The notes below the pieces were generated by a model. The model made no database searches. It was given only the letters and a program-made list of their open reading frames with translations, and had not been told where the DNA came from. Shown here piece after piece: positions 24,091 through 32,962 of a stretch of DNA of 64,000 bases. Both the position numbers and the translations under genes were made by a program. Source of the DNA: Acinetobacter courvalinii (lineage in GTDB: Bacteria; Pseudomonadota; Gammaproteobacteria; Pseudomonadales; Moraxellaceae); the NCBI RefSeq assembly GCF_014635545.1, contig NZ_BMDA01000003.1, positions 62,001 through 126,000 of the forward strand. The letters run 5' to 3'. Each line of letters opens with the position of its first letter. The first letter of the stretch is position 1.

Positions 24091-24372
24091 TTGCTTCTAT
24101 ATTTAGATAAATTTGCTGAAATATTGCAGGTTAAAAAGAATTCTGTGGTGCGTTATGAAAAGCATAGTGCACCATTGGATATGGACCAGTTAGATCGTCT
24201 TGAAGATCGTAGATTTAATATTCCATTTATTCTGTGGGGAACAACAGAGGTGAAGGGAAGTGAGTTGTCGGAACAAGAACAGAAGCTGGTGCAGTTATAC
24301 AGACAGACGCGTGAAGAAATGCGTGGGGGCTTAGTTTCACTTGTTGAAACTTATGCGAATCAATTTAAATAA
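24091..24372 (+). pseudogene. XRE-type repressor, N-terminally truncated remnant
   Basis: About 93 residues from a TTG. The sequence begins in the middle of an HTH (KFAEILQVKKNSVVRYEKHS, the second and third helices) and continues with a C-terminal segment common in short phage regulators (RRFNIPFILWGTTEV). The usual first helices are absent; stops lie in frame 36 bp upstream. No good ribosome site precedes the TTG. It is probably a decayed prophage regulator gene, though an unusual short product cannot be excluded. It is followed by the AbiC-like gene 30 bases on. Confidence 0.6.
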
Positions 24373-24402
24373 TTGAAAAATAAATGTAATTGAGTGATAA
24401 AA

Positions 24403-25458
24403 ATGGGACTAAATAATACCCAAAAAGTTGTTTTAGCTATTGTTGTATTTATTATTTTACTGATCGGATGGGGTCTGTTTCCATTATTTTTTAAATGGGT
24501 AATGACCGGTATAGGTTCAACAAAAGTAAATATAGAAGATTTTGGTACGATGGGGGATATCTATGGAAGTTTGAATACCCTATTTACATCTGCAACATTA
24601 ATAATTGTTATGTATTCAGCATATTTGCAGAGACAGGCCAATGAAGATGCAAGAACAGCAATGGCAGATCAGCTTAGAGAAGCTAGAAATGCCACAACGA
24701 ATCAGTTGAACCAAGCAAGAGATGCTTTAGAACAACAGTTGGCTCAAGCTAGAGAGGCAACAGAGCGACAAATTGAGAATGCCAAGGAGTTGTCTAAAAT
24801 TGAACTTTCACAGATGCAAGATGCAACAAAACAACAGCTAGATTTAGCTCAAGCAACTCATGATGCTCAGATGAGAGAGTCTAAACATGCTATTTTTTCT
24901 AATATGTTTAATATTTTATTGAATCAAAAAAATCAAGCACAAGAACGATTGAGCCTTAGATTAGGCACAACTAACTTACAGTCTTTATTTGTACATTTGT
25001 CTAATAAATTTGAAGAGTTGGTGAGTGATGAGAATGAGTGGAAAAATTTCAAAATTTCTACAGAAAGTCATCAAATAATAATGGCTGAGAGGTGTGCGGA
25101 TGAAATTGAAAAATTTACTGGAAAAACAGGAGTGTATGATGAATTGGTGAGCTATTTTTATAATTATTGTTCTTTGATTACTTTAATAAAAAAGGATGAA
25201 TATAAGGAATTTGATACAAAATTCTATTTTAGAATTTTAAGTAACTTAATGACTCAAGCTGAACAAGAAACCTTATTATGGATTTGCTCAACAGCAGATT
25301 ATATAAAAGATGCAATAGAAGTATCTAAACTTCTAGATGCTCATTTTTTCGATGGAATTATCCATTTCATGTTTAGAAATTTTAAAAAATCAATTTGTAA
25401 TCATTCGGATATCTTGAGGGATTGGGATAAATATTTAAAAGAACAAAACCCAGCATAA
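24403..25458 (+). CDS. putative AbiC-like abortive infection / superinfection exclusion protein
   Basis: 351 residues from the ATG at 24403. N-terminal membrane helix (about 6-30), then a second hydrophobic segment with the motif YGSLNTLFTSATLIIVMYSA (about 47-66) typical of putative AbiC (putAbiC) proteins, then a long Gln/Ala/Glu coiled coil (about 70-160), then a C-terminal helical domain (FSNMFNILLNQ, YFYNYCSLITLIK, FYFRILSNLMTQAEQ). Such proteins are thought to sense infecting phage and kill or arrest the cell. Base composition is AT-rich relative to neighbours, as for a late-acquired gene. Position next to cos matches the lysogenic-conversion (old/tin) region of P2. Family match is by eye. 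Confidence 0.6.
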   Translation: MGLNNTQKVVLAIVVFIILLIGWGLFPLFFKWVMTGIGSTKVNIEDFGTMGDIYGSLNTLFTSATLIIVMYSAYLQRQANEDARTAMADQLREARNATTNQLNQARDALEQQLAQAREATERQIENAKELSKIELSQMQDATKQQLDLAQATHDAQMRESKHAIFSNMFNILLNQKNQAQERLSLRLGTTNLQSLFVHLSNKFEELVSDENEWKNFKISTESHQIIMAERCADEIEKFTGKTGVYDELVSYFYNYCSLITLIKKDEYKEFDTKFYFRILSNLMTQAEQETLLWICSTADYIKDAIEVSKLLDAHFFDGIIHFMFRNFKKSICNHSDILRDWDKYLKEQNPA

Positions 25459-25470
25459 ACTGGGTTTTTT
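25444..25470. terminator. bidirectional terminator at the end of the AbiC-like gene
   Basis: AAAACCCAG, 6-nt loop, CTGGGTTTTTT; overlaps the stop region of the AbiC-like gene and directly precedes the stop of a convergent ORF at 25472. Confidence 0.85.
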
Positions 25471-25471
25471 A

Positions 25472-25633
25472 TTACTTAGTCTGAACCGCTCTGGAGATGT
25501 TGCATACTTGATGGTGGATCGTATTGATAATCGCCGGAAATTCCTTTTCTGTTAGATGATCATCTACTTTCATTTTTGTCATTGGGAATAAAAAGCTTTC
25601 TAAGTTTTCCAATTGAAATTCAATCTGTTCCAA
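25472..25633 (-). CDS. short hypothetical protein or 3' remnant
   Basis: 53 codons if a TTG at 25633 is used; the frame is closed just upstream by TAA. The product starts EQIEFQLENLESFLFPMTKM and ends CNISRAVQTK, with codon use that looks coding. It is not recognised. Convergence on the shared terminator supports a real gene end; the poor start suggests it lost its 5' part, perhaps at a prophage boundary. Confidence 0.45.
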   Translation of the reverse strand: MEQIEFQLENLESFLFPMTKMKVDDHLTEKEFPAIINTIHHQVCNISRAVQTK

Positions 25634-25873
25634 TATTTTTTATTGCTGTTAAGTTAAATAGATAAATACTAAAACAAAGAGAGACATGTTATTTAAAAGC
25701 ATCTTTCAAAATTTATTCTAGGTTTAAATTCAATGAAATTTCACGTTTTGTTGCGAATTGATTAAATCAACAATTGCCTTTTCTGTTAAAGTTTGTTAAT
25801 ACTAAGTGATAGTTTTCACATTTTTTCTATAAAACGTAAAGAACCGTATAACGAAAATATTCGAGAGGCGGGA
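25634..25873. other. AT-rich intergenic region at the probable prophage/host border
   Basis: No ORF of interest. I looked for a direct repeat shared with 458-560 that could mark attachment sites and saw none of 12 bases or more. It should hold the promoter of the histidine kinase gene. Confidence 0.4.
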
Positions 25874-27145
25874 ATGGCGATTCAATTATTAGAACTACAG
25901 CAAGCCGAGAAGCTAAGCGCTTGTAAAATCTCTCTTTCTTTGGGGCTAAACTCAGAGCAGAACCTGCTTGAGCAATTTTTACAGTTTAACCGTAAACTGA
26001 TGCAAGCCAGTACGGCATTACTCGCTTTTCATCAGGAACCTTACCTTTGGCATCGTTGCCCTGAAAAATTACAAGCAATAGATACCTCCAAAATTAGCAA
26101 AAGCCTAAATACACTTTTCGTCAATGGCGATCTGGTCGACTGTGATCATCCACAATATCAGACCTTATTGGCATTTTTACATCCGATTAAAAAGAAAGTC
26201 CAGTCAGCGATTGCCTTACATCTCAGGCATCCGGACCAAACCTCACTCGGTTATATCATTCTGTTTGATGAAGCGGCACAAGGCTTTACTGAATTACAAA
26301 AACAATTGCTACAAGAGCATTGCATTAACTTCATGCAACAGCTGGAACTGAAATTTAATCACGATGAACTCAAAGAATTATACGAACAAGAAGCCGCACT
26401 GAATTTTAGTAAAACCAAATTCTTTTCCATTATTTCCCATGACCTGCGTGCACCATTTCATGGTTTGCTCGGTTTTGCGGAAATATTGGCCAAAGAACGT
26501 GACACCCTGGACGAGTCGAGCATCCAGAATATTGCCGACTATCTTTATGATACTTCACAGTCGACCTATAACTTGCTGGAAAGCTTACTGAATTGGGCAA
26601 TGGCAGAGGGTGGGCGCTTTGTCTATCATCCGATTAACTTCAAGTTGCGCCAGATTACCAATATTGTGACCGATATCCTGAAAACATTGGCGATCAAGAA
26701 GAATATTGAACTGATTAATGAAGTCGATGAAAACCTGAAAGTCTATGCCGATATGAACATGATCACCTCGGTGATTCAGAATCTGGTGTCCAATGCCTTG
26801 AAATTTACCGATGTGGATGGCTCAGGCAAAGTCTATATCCAAGCACAACATAAAGGTACCTATGTTGAGGTTTATGTCAAGGATACGGGATTGGGCATGA
26901 CCCCGGAACAAATCAAGAATTTATTCCAGCCGCGCATTACCATGAGCTATAAAGGCACCGCAGGAGAAAAAGGTGCCGGACTGGGTTTAAGCCTGTGCAA
27001 ACGCTTTGTGGAAATGAATCTGGGGGAAATCAATGTGACTTCCAGTGAAGGGGAAGGCACGGTATTTACGGTACTGCTCCCGATAGAGCGTGAGCAGGTT
27101 GATTTGTGTACAACTCAAGCGAAAACCAAAGCAAAATTAGTCTAA
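25874..27145 (+). CDS. soluble sensor histidine kinase with GAF-like input domain
   Basis: 423 residues from the ATG at 25874, chosen for its AGAGG ribosome site; the frame is open further upstream but only from a TTG. Residues about 30-165 look like a GAF-type sensor. The HisKA helix holds the phosphoacceptor His189 (FFSIISHDLRAPFHGLLGFA). The ATPase domain has an N box (VIQNLVSNALKFT), G1 (VKDTGLGM) and G2 (GEKGAGLGLSLC). No membrane segment or signal peptide is seen, so it is cytoplasmic. No response regulator is adjacent. It ends 48 bases before glnE. Confidence 0.9.
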   Translation: MAIQLLELQQAEKLSACKISLSLGLNSEQNLLEQFLQFNRKLMQASTALLAFHQEPYLWHRCPEKLQAIDTSKISKSLNTLFVNGDLVDCDHPQYQTLLAFLHPIKKKVQSAIALHLRHPDQTSLGYIILFDEAAQGFTELQKQLLQEHCINFMQQLELKFNHDELKELYEQEAALNFSKTKFFSIISHDLRAPFHGLLGFAEILAKERDTLDESSIQNIADYLYDTSQSTYNLLESLLNWAMAEGGRFVYHPINFKLRQITNIVTDILKTLAIKKNIELINEVDENLKVYADMNMITSVIQNLVSNALKFTDVDGSGKVYIQAQHKGTYVEVYVKDTGLGMTPEQIKNLFQPRITMSYKGTAGEKGAGLGLSLCKRFVEMNLGEINVTSSEGEGTVFTVLLPIEREQVDLCTTQAKTKAKLV

Positions 27146-27193
27146 AGTGATTTTAAAGATAAGCTTGTAACTGATATAACTAACCAAGATGAG

Positions 27194-29965
27194 ATGACGT
27201 CAGTCGAGCCTTTTGATATGAATTCGCAACAGCTACAAAAAACCTTGGTCGCAAGCCAATATGCTGAACAGGTTTTAAATTTATACCAAGCAGAATTAGA
27301 ACAAGACTATCACCAAGATCAATTCCTTGAGTCATTATCGACTGAAACCATCTATCAAAAAGTTCAACAGGCTGTGGCTGAAATCAGCAATGAACAAGCC
27401 TGGATGAAAGCCTTGCGTGTGCTGCGTGCCAAGTTAATGTTCCGCTGGATCTGGCAGGATGCCAATCAATTGACCAATGTGGTCACGCTAACCCGTGAAC
27501 TGTCTGATTTTGCCGATGCCAGTATCTGTGCTGCCAAAGCTTTTGCCTTACCGCCTTTATTGGCCAAACATGGTGAACCGATCGGTTATTCAGGCCAGTT
27601 GCAGGATTTGATTGTCATCGGAATGGGCAAGCTGGGTGCACAAGAACTGAATCTGTCCAGTGATATTGATCTGATTTTTGCCTTCGATGAACAGGGCGAA
27701 AGCAATGGGCGTAAATGTATTGATGTGCAGCAGTTCTGCATTTTGTGGGGACAGAAACTGATTTATCTACTCGATCACATTACTGCCGATGGTTTTGTAT
27801 TCCGAGTCGATATGCGCTTGCGTCCGTGGGGCGATGGTTCGGCTTTGGCCATCAGCCATAGCGGGCTGGAAAAATATCTGAGCCAGCATGGGCGTGAATG
27901 GGAACGCTATGCCTGGATTAAGGCACGCGTAATTACGGGTGGCAAAGCAGGTGCAGATTTACTGGACATGTCGCGTCCATTCGTATTCCGCCGTTATGTC
28001 GATTATTCCGCTTTCGCTGCCATGCGTGAAATGAAGGCGATGATTGAGCGTGAAGTCATGCGCCGTAATATCGAAGAAGATATTAAGCTCGGTGCCGGCG
28101 GGATTCGTGAAATCGAATTTATTGTACAGGTGTTCCAGCTGATCTACGGGGGATCGAAGCGTGAACTGCAAGATCGTCAATGTCTAGTCAATTTACATCA
28201 TTTAGGTGAAGCGGAGTTGCTGGATCAGCAAGCGGTGATTGATCTGGAAGATGCCTATCTGTTTTTAAGACGGGTGGAACATGCGATTCAGGCCTTGAAT
28301 GATCAGCAAACCCAATCCTTGCCTACCGAACCCGAACTAAGACAGCGGATGCTGGATACCTTGGGCTTTAGCGATTGGGCAGCATTTCTTGAAGCGTTAA
28401 ACCAGAAGCGCGACAGGGTCAAAGTCCAGTTTAAGCAATTAATTCAGGAAAAAGAGTTTGCTGAGCCGGTGGATGATTTTGTCCAGCTTGAACAAAAACT
28501 CAATGCGGTGCTGGATGACAATGCCAGAAACCTGATCCAGAACTTCTGGCATGGGCAAGCTTTACGTAAAATTCCTGCCAGTGCTTTGGAACGGTTAAAG
28601 AAATTCTGGCCGCATTTGATTGAAGCGATTTTACAGTCAGATCAGCCGCAAGTGGCTTTGTTGCGCTTGATGCCATTGGTCGAGTCGGTACTGCGCCGTA
28701 CCGTATACTTGGTGATGTTAATGGAAAGCCGCGGTGCCTTGCAGCGACTGGTGAAAATGTCGACCGTCAGCCCATGGATTTGTGAAGAACTGGCGCAGTA
28801 TCCAGTCTTACTCGATGAATTCCTGTCGATGGATTTTGGTCTGCCACAACGCAAAGACCTCGAAGACTCTTTACGTCAGCAATTACTGCGCATCGAGATT
28901 GACCAAGTTGAAGACCAGATGCGGGTATTGCGCTTATTTAAAAAGAGCAATGTCCTGACCGTTGCTGCCAGTGATGTGCTGGCAGAAAGTCCGTTGATGA
29001 AAGTATCGGATGCACTGACCGATATTGCTGAGGTGAGTGTACAGGCAACCTTACGTTTAGCCTATGAAGCGGTCGCAGCACGGCATGGTTATCCTTTGGG
29101 AAATGATGGGCAACGTTGTAGTCTGGATCGTAAAGGCTTTGCGGTGATTGCATATGGTAAATTAGGCGGCATCGAGCTGGGTTATGGTTCAGATCTGGAT
29201 CTGGTGTTTATCCATGCGCTTGAAGAGCAAGGTGAAACCGATGGCCGTAAGGGCATTAGTGGAGCGGAATTTGCCATTCGGGTGGCACAGAAGTTTATGT
29301 CACTGATGACCACGCAAACCCTGGATGGACGTGTTTATGAAATTGATACGCGCCTTCGACCTTCAGGTGAAGCCGGCATGCTGGTGACCAGTTTAAAAGC
29401 CTATGAACAGTATCAGCAGAAAAACGCATGGTTATGGGAACATCAGGCTTTAGTCCGCGCCCGTTCGATTGCGGGTGATCAAAGTTTATGCCAGCAATTT
29501 GAGCAGATTCGCTGCCAAATCCTGACGCAAGTTCGTGATGAAAATGAAGTGCGTGAAGAAGTGTTAAAAATGCGTCAAAAGATGAAAGATCATTTGGGAT
29601 CATCTTCTGAGCAAAAAAAACATGGTATTTTTCATTTAAAACAGGACTCAGGTGGTATCGTTGATATCGAATTTATGGCACAGTATGTTGTGCTTGCATG
29701 GAGTGGGACGAATACAGATCTCGCCCATTTTTCCGATAATGTAAGAATTCTAGAAGATGCTGCTAAAGCAGGCTGCTTATCCAGTGAAGATGCCACAGCA
29801 TTAATACACGCTTATCTCCGTGAACGAACTGAGAGCCACCGTCTAGCGCTTGCAAATCAATCTATGCAAGTCAATGCTGCGGATTGGCGCGATACCCGGG
29901 AGATCGTTTGCAAGTTATGGCAAAGATTAATTGATCCAACTGCGCAAGCATTGGAAAGTGAATAA
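27194..29965 (+). CDS. glnE: glutamine synthetase adenylyltransferase/deadenylase
   Basis: 923 residues (E. coli GlnE 946). Two nucleotidyltransferase domains are visible: N-terminal deadenylase (about 140-165, MGKLGAQELNLSSDIDLIF) and C-terminal adenylyltransferase (about 650-675, AYGKLGGIELGYGSDLDLVF), each with the paired Asp signature. They are joined by helical linkers with the GlnD/PII-responsive regulatory region. It adenylylates glutamine synthetase under nitrogen sufficiency and reverses this on limitation. An ATG at 27218 is an alternative start. It precedes ilvE by 30 bases, the usual Acinetobacter arrangement. Confidence 0.97.
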   Translation: MTSVEPFDMNSQQLQKTLVASQYAEQVLNLYQAELEQDYHQDQFLESLSTETIYQKVQQAVAEISNEQAWMKALRVLRAKLMFRWIWQDANQLTNVVTLTRELSDFADASICAAKAFALPPLLAKHGEPIGYSGQLQDLIVIGMGKLGAQELNLSSDIDLIFAFDEQGESNGRKCIDVQQFCILWGQKLIYLLDHITADGFVFRVDMRLRPWGDGSALAISHSGLEKYLSQHGREWERYAWIKARVITGGKAGADLLDMSRPFVFRRYVDYSAFAAMREMKAMIEREVMRRNIEEDIKLGAGGIREIEFIVQVFQLIYGGSKRELQDRQCLVNLHHLGEAELLDQQAVIDLEDAYLFLRRVEHAIQALNDQQTQSLPTEPELRQRMLDTLGFSDWAAFLEALNQKRDRVKVQFKQLIQEKEFAEPVDDFVQLEQKLNAVLDDNARNLIQNFWHGQALRKIPASALERLKKFWPHLIEAILQSDQPQVALLRLMPLVESVLRRTVYLVMLMESRGALQRLVKMSTVSPWICEELAQYPVLLDEFLSMDFGLPQRKDLEDSLRQQLLRIEIDQVEDQMRVLRLFKKSNVLTVAASDVLAESPLMKVSDALTDIAEVSVQATLRLAYEAVAARHGYPLGNDGQRCSLDRKGFAVIAYGKLGGIELGYGSDLDLVFIHALEEQGETDGRKGISGAEFAIRVAQKFMSLMTTQTLDGRVYEIDTRLRPSGEAGMLVTSLKAYEQYQQKNAWLWEHQALVRARSIAGDQSLCQQFEQIRCQILTQVRDENEVREEVLKMRQKMKDHLGSSSEQKKHGIFHLKQDSGGIVDIEFMAQYVVLAWSGTNTDLAHFSDNVRILEDAAKAGCLSSEDATALIHAYLRERTESHRLALANQSMQVNAADWRDTREIVCKLWQRLIDPTAQALESE

Positions 29966-29995
29966 TTGTGTAAAAAAGAAAATGGAGTATGTGCG

Positions 29996-30922
29996 ATGAG
30001 TTTGGCTGATCGTGATGGTTTTATTTGGCAAGATGGAAAATTGGTTGATTGGCGTGATGCAAAAATTCACGTCCTGACTCATACACTACACTACAGCATG
30101 GGTGTCTTCGAAGGCGTCAGAGCTTATGAAACACCGAATGGTACCGCAATCTTCCGTTTGCAAGATCACACTAAGCGCTTATTAAATTCAGCAAAAATTT
30201 ATCAAATGAATGTTCCATTTGATCAAGCGACATTAGAACAGGCACAAATCGATGTTGTGCGTGAAAATAAACTGGCATCTTGCTACTTGCGTCCACTGAT
30301 CTGGATTGGTTCTGAAAAGCTTGGCATTGCAGCGACAGAAAATACCATTCATGCCGCAGTCGCAGCATGGGGCTGGGGTGCCTACCTCGGTGAAGAAGCC
30401 ATGGCACGTGGTATTCGTGTAAAAACCTCTTCATTCACGCACCATCATCCGAACGTGACCATGTGTAAGGCAAAAGCATGTGGTAACTATACGGTATCGA
30501 TTTTGGCGCATCAGGAAGTGGCACGCTCGGGTTATGACGAAGCCATGTTGCTTGACCCGCAAGGCTTTGTTTGCCAAGGTGCAGGCGAGAACGTATTCCT
30601 GATCAAGGATGGTGTGTTACATACCCCTGACCTGGCGGGTGGTGCACTGGAAGGGATTACCCGTCAAACCGTGATTACCATTGCTAAAGACTTGGGCTAT
30701 GAAGTGGTTGAGCGCCGTATCACCCGTGATGAATTCTACATTGCAGATGAAGCATTCTTTACCGGTACTGCGGCTGAAGTGACGCCAATCCGTGAGTATG
30801 ATGACCGTGAAATCGGTTGTGGTTCACGTGGTCCGATCACCACTGAAATCCAGAAGACGTTCTTTGATGCGGTTCAAGGCCGTAATGACAAATATGCCCA
30901 CTGGTTAACTTATATCAAATAA
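29996..30922 (+). CDS. ilvE: branched-chain amino acid aminotransferase
   Basis: 308 residues from the ATG at 29996 with a GGAG site; an open frame extends 10 codons upstream but lacks a better start. Class IV PLP aminotransferase: TKRLLNSAKIYQMN, the PLP-lysine region (TMCKAKACGNYTVS), GYDEAMLLDPQGFVCQGAGE and GITRQTVITIAKDLGYEVVE. It makes leucine, isoleucine and valine from their 2-oxo acids with glutamate as amino donor. It marks the left border of the outer-core locus and is followed by a strong terminator. Confidence 0.97.
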   Translation: MSLADRDGFIWQDGKLVDWRDAKIHVLTHTLHYSMGVFEGVRAYETPNGTAIFRLQDHTKRLLNSAKIYQMNVPFDQATLEQAQIDVVRENKLASCYLRPLIWIGSEKLGIAATENTIHAAVAAWGWGAYLGEEAMARGIRVKTSSFTHHHPNVTMCKAKACGNYTVSILAHQEVARSGYDEAMLLDPQGFVCQGAGENVFLIKDGVLHTPDLAGGALEGITRQTVITIAKDLGYEVVERRITRDEFYIADEAFFTGTAAEVTPIREYDDREIGCGSRGPITTEIQKTFFDAVQGRNDKYAHWLTYIK

Positions 30923-30940
30923 GTTCAAAGCAGTGCAAAG

Positions 30941-30964
30941 GCGGAGCTTCGGCTTCGCTTTTTT
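30941..30964 (+). terminator. rho-independent terminator after ilvE
   Basis: GCGGAGC, TTCG loop, GCTTCGC and a T-run; separates ilvE from the outer-core genes. Confidence 0.88.
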
Positions 30965-31096
30965 ATTGACGAATTAATAGTAAAAAAATGCCTAGGCTGT
31001 ATGCTAAGATGGCACTATATTCAGTGCATATGTCTGAACGTTTTTAAGTTTTATCATAAAGCGGGACAGCATATCTCAAGCAATTAAGGTTATCAG

Positions 31097-31852
31097 ATGG
31101 TAGATATTCAACAAGATTCGGCAACTCCTGAAGACAATGTCATTTTGTGTATGAAATGGGGAACCAAATATGGTGCCGAGTACGTTAACCGTCTCTATAA
31201 CATGGTCAAACGTCATCTGACGTTGCCATTTAAAATGGTCTGTCTAACGGACCGTACCGAAGGGATTGACCCTGCTATTCAATGTTTCCCGATTCCATCG
31301 CTGGATCTGCCGGCAGGCAGTCCTGAACGCGGCTGGAACAAGCTTTCGACCTTTGAACCTGATTTGTATGGTTTAAAAGGCAATGCGTTGTTTATCGATC
31401 TGGACGTGGTCATTGTCGATAATATTGATTGCTTCTTTCAGGCCGAAGGTGAGTTTCTGGTGATTCATGACTGGAAACGTCCATGGCGGATTACCGGCAA
31501 CAGCTCGGTTTATCGTTTTAAACTCGGTGCGTTTCCTGACGTTCTGCCATATTTCCGCGAGCACTTCGATGAAATTCGCGAGAAGTTCCGTAACGAGCAG
31601 GAATATCTGTCTTGGTTTATGCACAAAGAAGGCAAGCTCAGCTATTGGGATAAAGACTGGTGCAAGAGTTATAAATACCATTGCTTAAGAAAAGTTCCTT
31701 TTGCTTACTTCCAGCCACCAGTAAAGCCGAAAGGCGCAAAAATTATTATTTTCCATGGTGAGATCAATCCACCGGACGCGATCAGCGGTGGTGGCGGTAA
31801 ATGGTATCGCTATGTGTTGCCATCGGACTGGATCAAAGAGTCTTGGCAGTAA
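31097..31852 (+). CDS. glycosyltransferase-like protein (GT8-type, DxD)
   Basis: 251 residues. It has the GT-A pattern CMKWGTKYGAEYVNRLYNMV at the start and a metal-binding DxD in NALFIDLDVVIVDNID. RWNKLSTFEP-type substrate-loop positions are visible (ERGWNKLSTFEPDLYGLKGN). No signal peptide or membrane helix. It probably adds a sugar from a nucleotide donor to the lipooligosaccharide core at the inner face of the membrane. First gene after ilvE, the position of outer-core transferases in other loci. Substrate unknown. Confidence 0.8.
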   Translation: MVDIQQDSATPEDNVILCMKWGTKYGAEYVNRLYNMVKRHLTLPFKMVCLTDRTEGIDPAIQCFPIPSLDLPAGSPERGWNKLSTFEPDLYGLKGNALFIDLDVVIVDNIDCFFQAEGEFLVIHDWKRPWRITGNSSVYRFKLGAFPDVLPYFREHFDEIREKFRNEQEYLSWFMHKEGKLSYWDKDWCKSYKYHCLRKVPFAYFQPPVKPKGAKIIIFHGEINPPDAISGGGGKWYRYVLPSDWIKESWQ

Positions 31853-31892
31853 GTCTAGTACCGGTCATTTCTAAAGCAGGGATGACAAGCAT

Positions 31893-31923
31893 AAAAAAAA
31901 TCAGGCGTTCTGCCTGATTTTTT
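31893..31923. terminator. bidirectional terminator between convergent genes
   Basis: AAAAATCAGGC, GTTCT loop, GCCTGATTTTTT; serves the rightward transferase gene and the leftward epimerase-ugd pair. Confidence 0.88.
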
Positions 31924-31936
31924 TGTATTTAGGGAT

Positions 31937-32962
31937 TTAGATATTGTGATACTGGCGATACCAGTCCACAAAGTTTTTCACGCCATCCACAACCGAAGTT
32001 GCTGGCTTGTAGTTAACATAGTTTTCCAGTGCCGAACTATCCGCAAAGGTATCTGGTACATCACCAGGCTGTAGCGGAAGCAGCTCTAAAATCGCCTCTT
32101 TACCCGCAGCTTGTTCAATGGCCTGAATATATTCAATCAGCTTCACGGTACGATTGTTGCCAATATTAAAGATTCTAAACGGGGCATTGCTGGTTGCAGG
32201 GTTCGGATGGTTGCTGTCCCAGTTTTCATCCGGTGTCGCGATCTTATCGCTGGTGCGGATAATGCCTTCCACAATATCATCGATATAGGTGAAATCACGG
32301 GTATGGTTGCCATGATTAAACACTGGAATCGGTTTGCCTTCAAAAATATGCTTGGTGAACTTGAACAAGGCCATATCTGGGCGTGTCCACGGTCCATAGA
32401 CGGTAAAGAAACGTAGGCCTGTGGTCGGGAGTTTAAATAAATGGCTATAGCTATGCGCCATCAATTCATTGGCACGCTTGGTTGCTGCATAGAATTGTAG
32501 CGGATGGTCAACGCCGTGCTGTTCGCTAAAGGGCATGGTGGTATTGGCGCCATAGACACTGCTGGTACTGGCATAGGTCAGGTGAGGCGTTGCTGCGTAG
32601 CGGCATGCTTCCAAGATATTGGTAAAGGCAATCAGGTTGCTTTCCACATAACTATGCGGATTTTCCAGCGAATAGCGCACGCCGGCCTGTGCCGCCAAAT
32701 GAATCACACGGTCAAAAGCATGTTCTTTAAAACACTGATCCACCGCTGCTTTATTGGCAAGGTTTTCCCTGATCAGGGTAAAACTGCCTGTATCGTTGCG
32801 TTCAGCCAGTAACTGTAATTGCTGGGCACGTGCCTCTTTCAGGGATGGATCATAATAATCATTAAAATTATCAAAACCGACCACATCATCACCGCGTTCA
32901 AGCAGTTTTTGTGCAACACTAAAGCCGATGAATCCAGCAGCACCTGTGACTAGAACTTTCAT
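31937..32962 (-). CDS. UDP-glucuronate 4-epimerase
   Basis: 341 residues, extended SDR. NAD site GAAGFIG at residues 7-13, [10 protein letters not shown], and the catalytic Tyr/Lys pair in [20 protein letters not shown]. The insert [20 protein letters not shown] is typical of UDP-GlcA 4-epimerases (LpsL/Cap1J type), which turn UDP-GlcA into UDP-GalA. It overlaps ugd by 4 bases, so the pair makes UDP-GlcA and then UDP-GalA from UDP-glucose. Substrate preference is inferred from the family and the partner gene. Confidence 0.9.
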   Translation of the reverse strand: MKVLVTGAAGFIGFSVAQKLLERGDDVVGFDNFNDYYDPSLKEARAQQLQLLAERNDTGSFTLIRENLANKAAVDQCFKEHAFDRVIHLAAQAGVRYSLENPHSYVESNLIAFTNILEACRYAATPHLTYASTSSVYGANTTMPFSEQHGVDHPLQFYAATKRANELMAHSYSHLFKLPTTGLRFFTVYGPWTRPDMALFKFTKHIFEGKPIPVFNHGNHTRDFTYIDDIVEGIIRTSDKIATPDENWDSNHPNPATSNAPFRIFNIGNNRTVKLIEYIQAIEQAAGKEAILELLPLQPGDVPDTFADSSALENYVNYKPATSVVDGVKNFVDWYRQYHNI

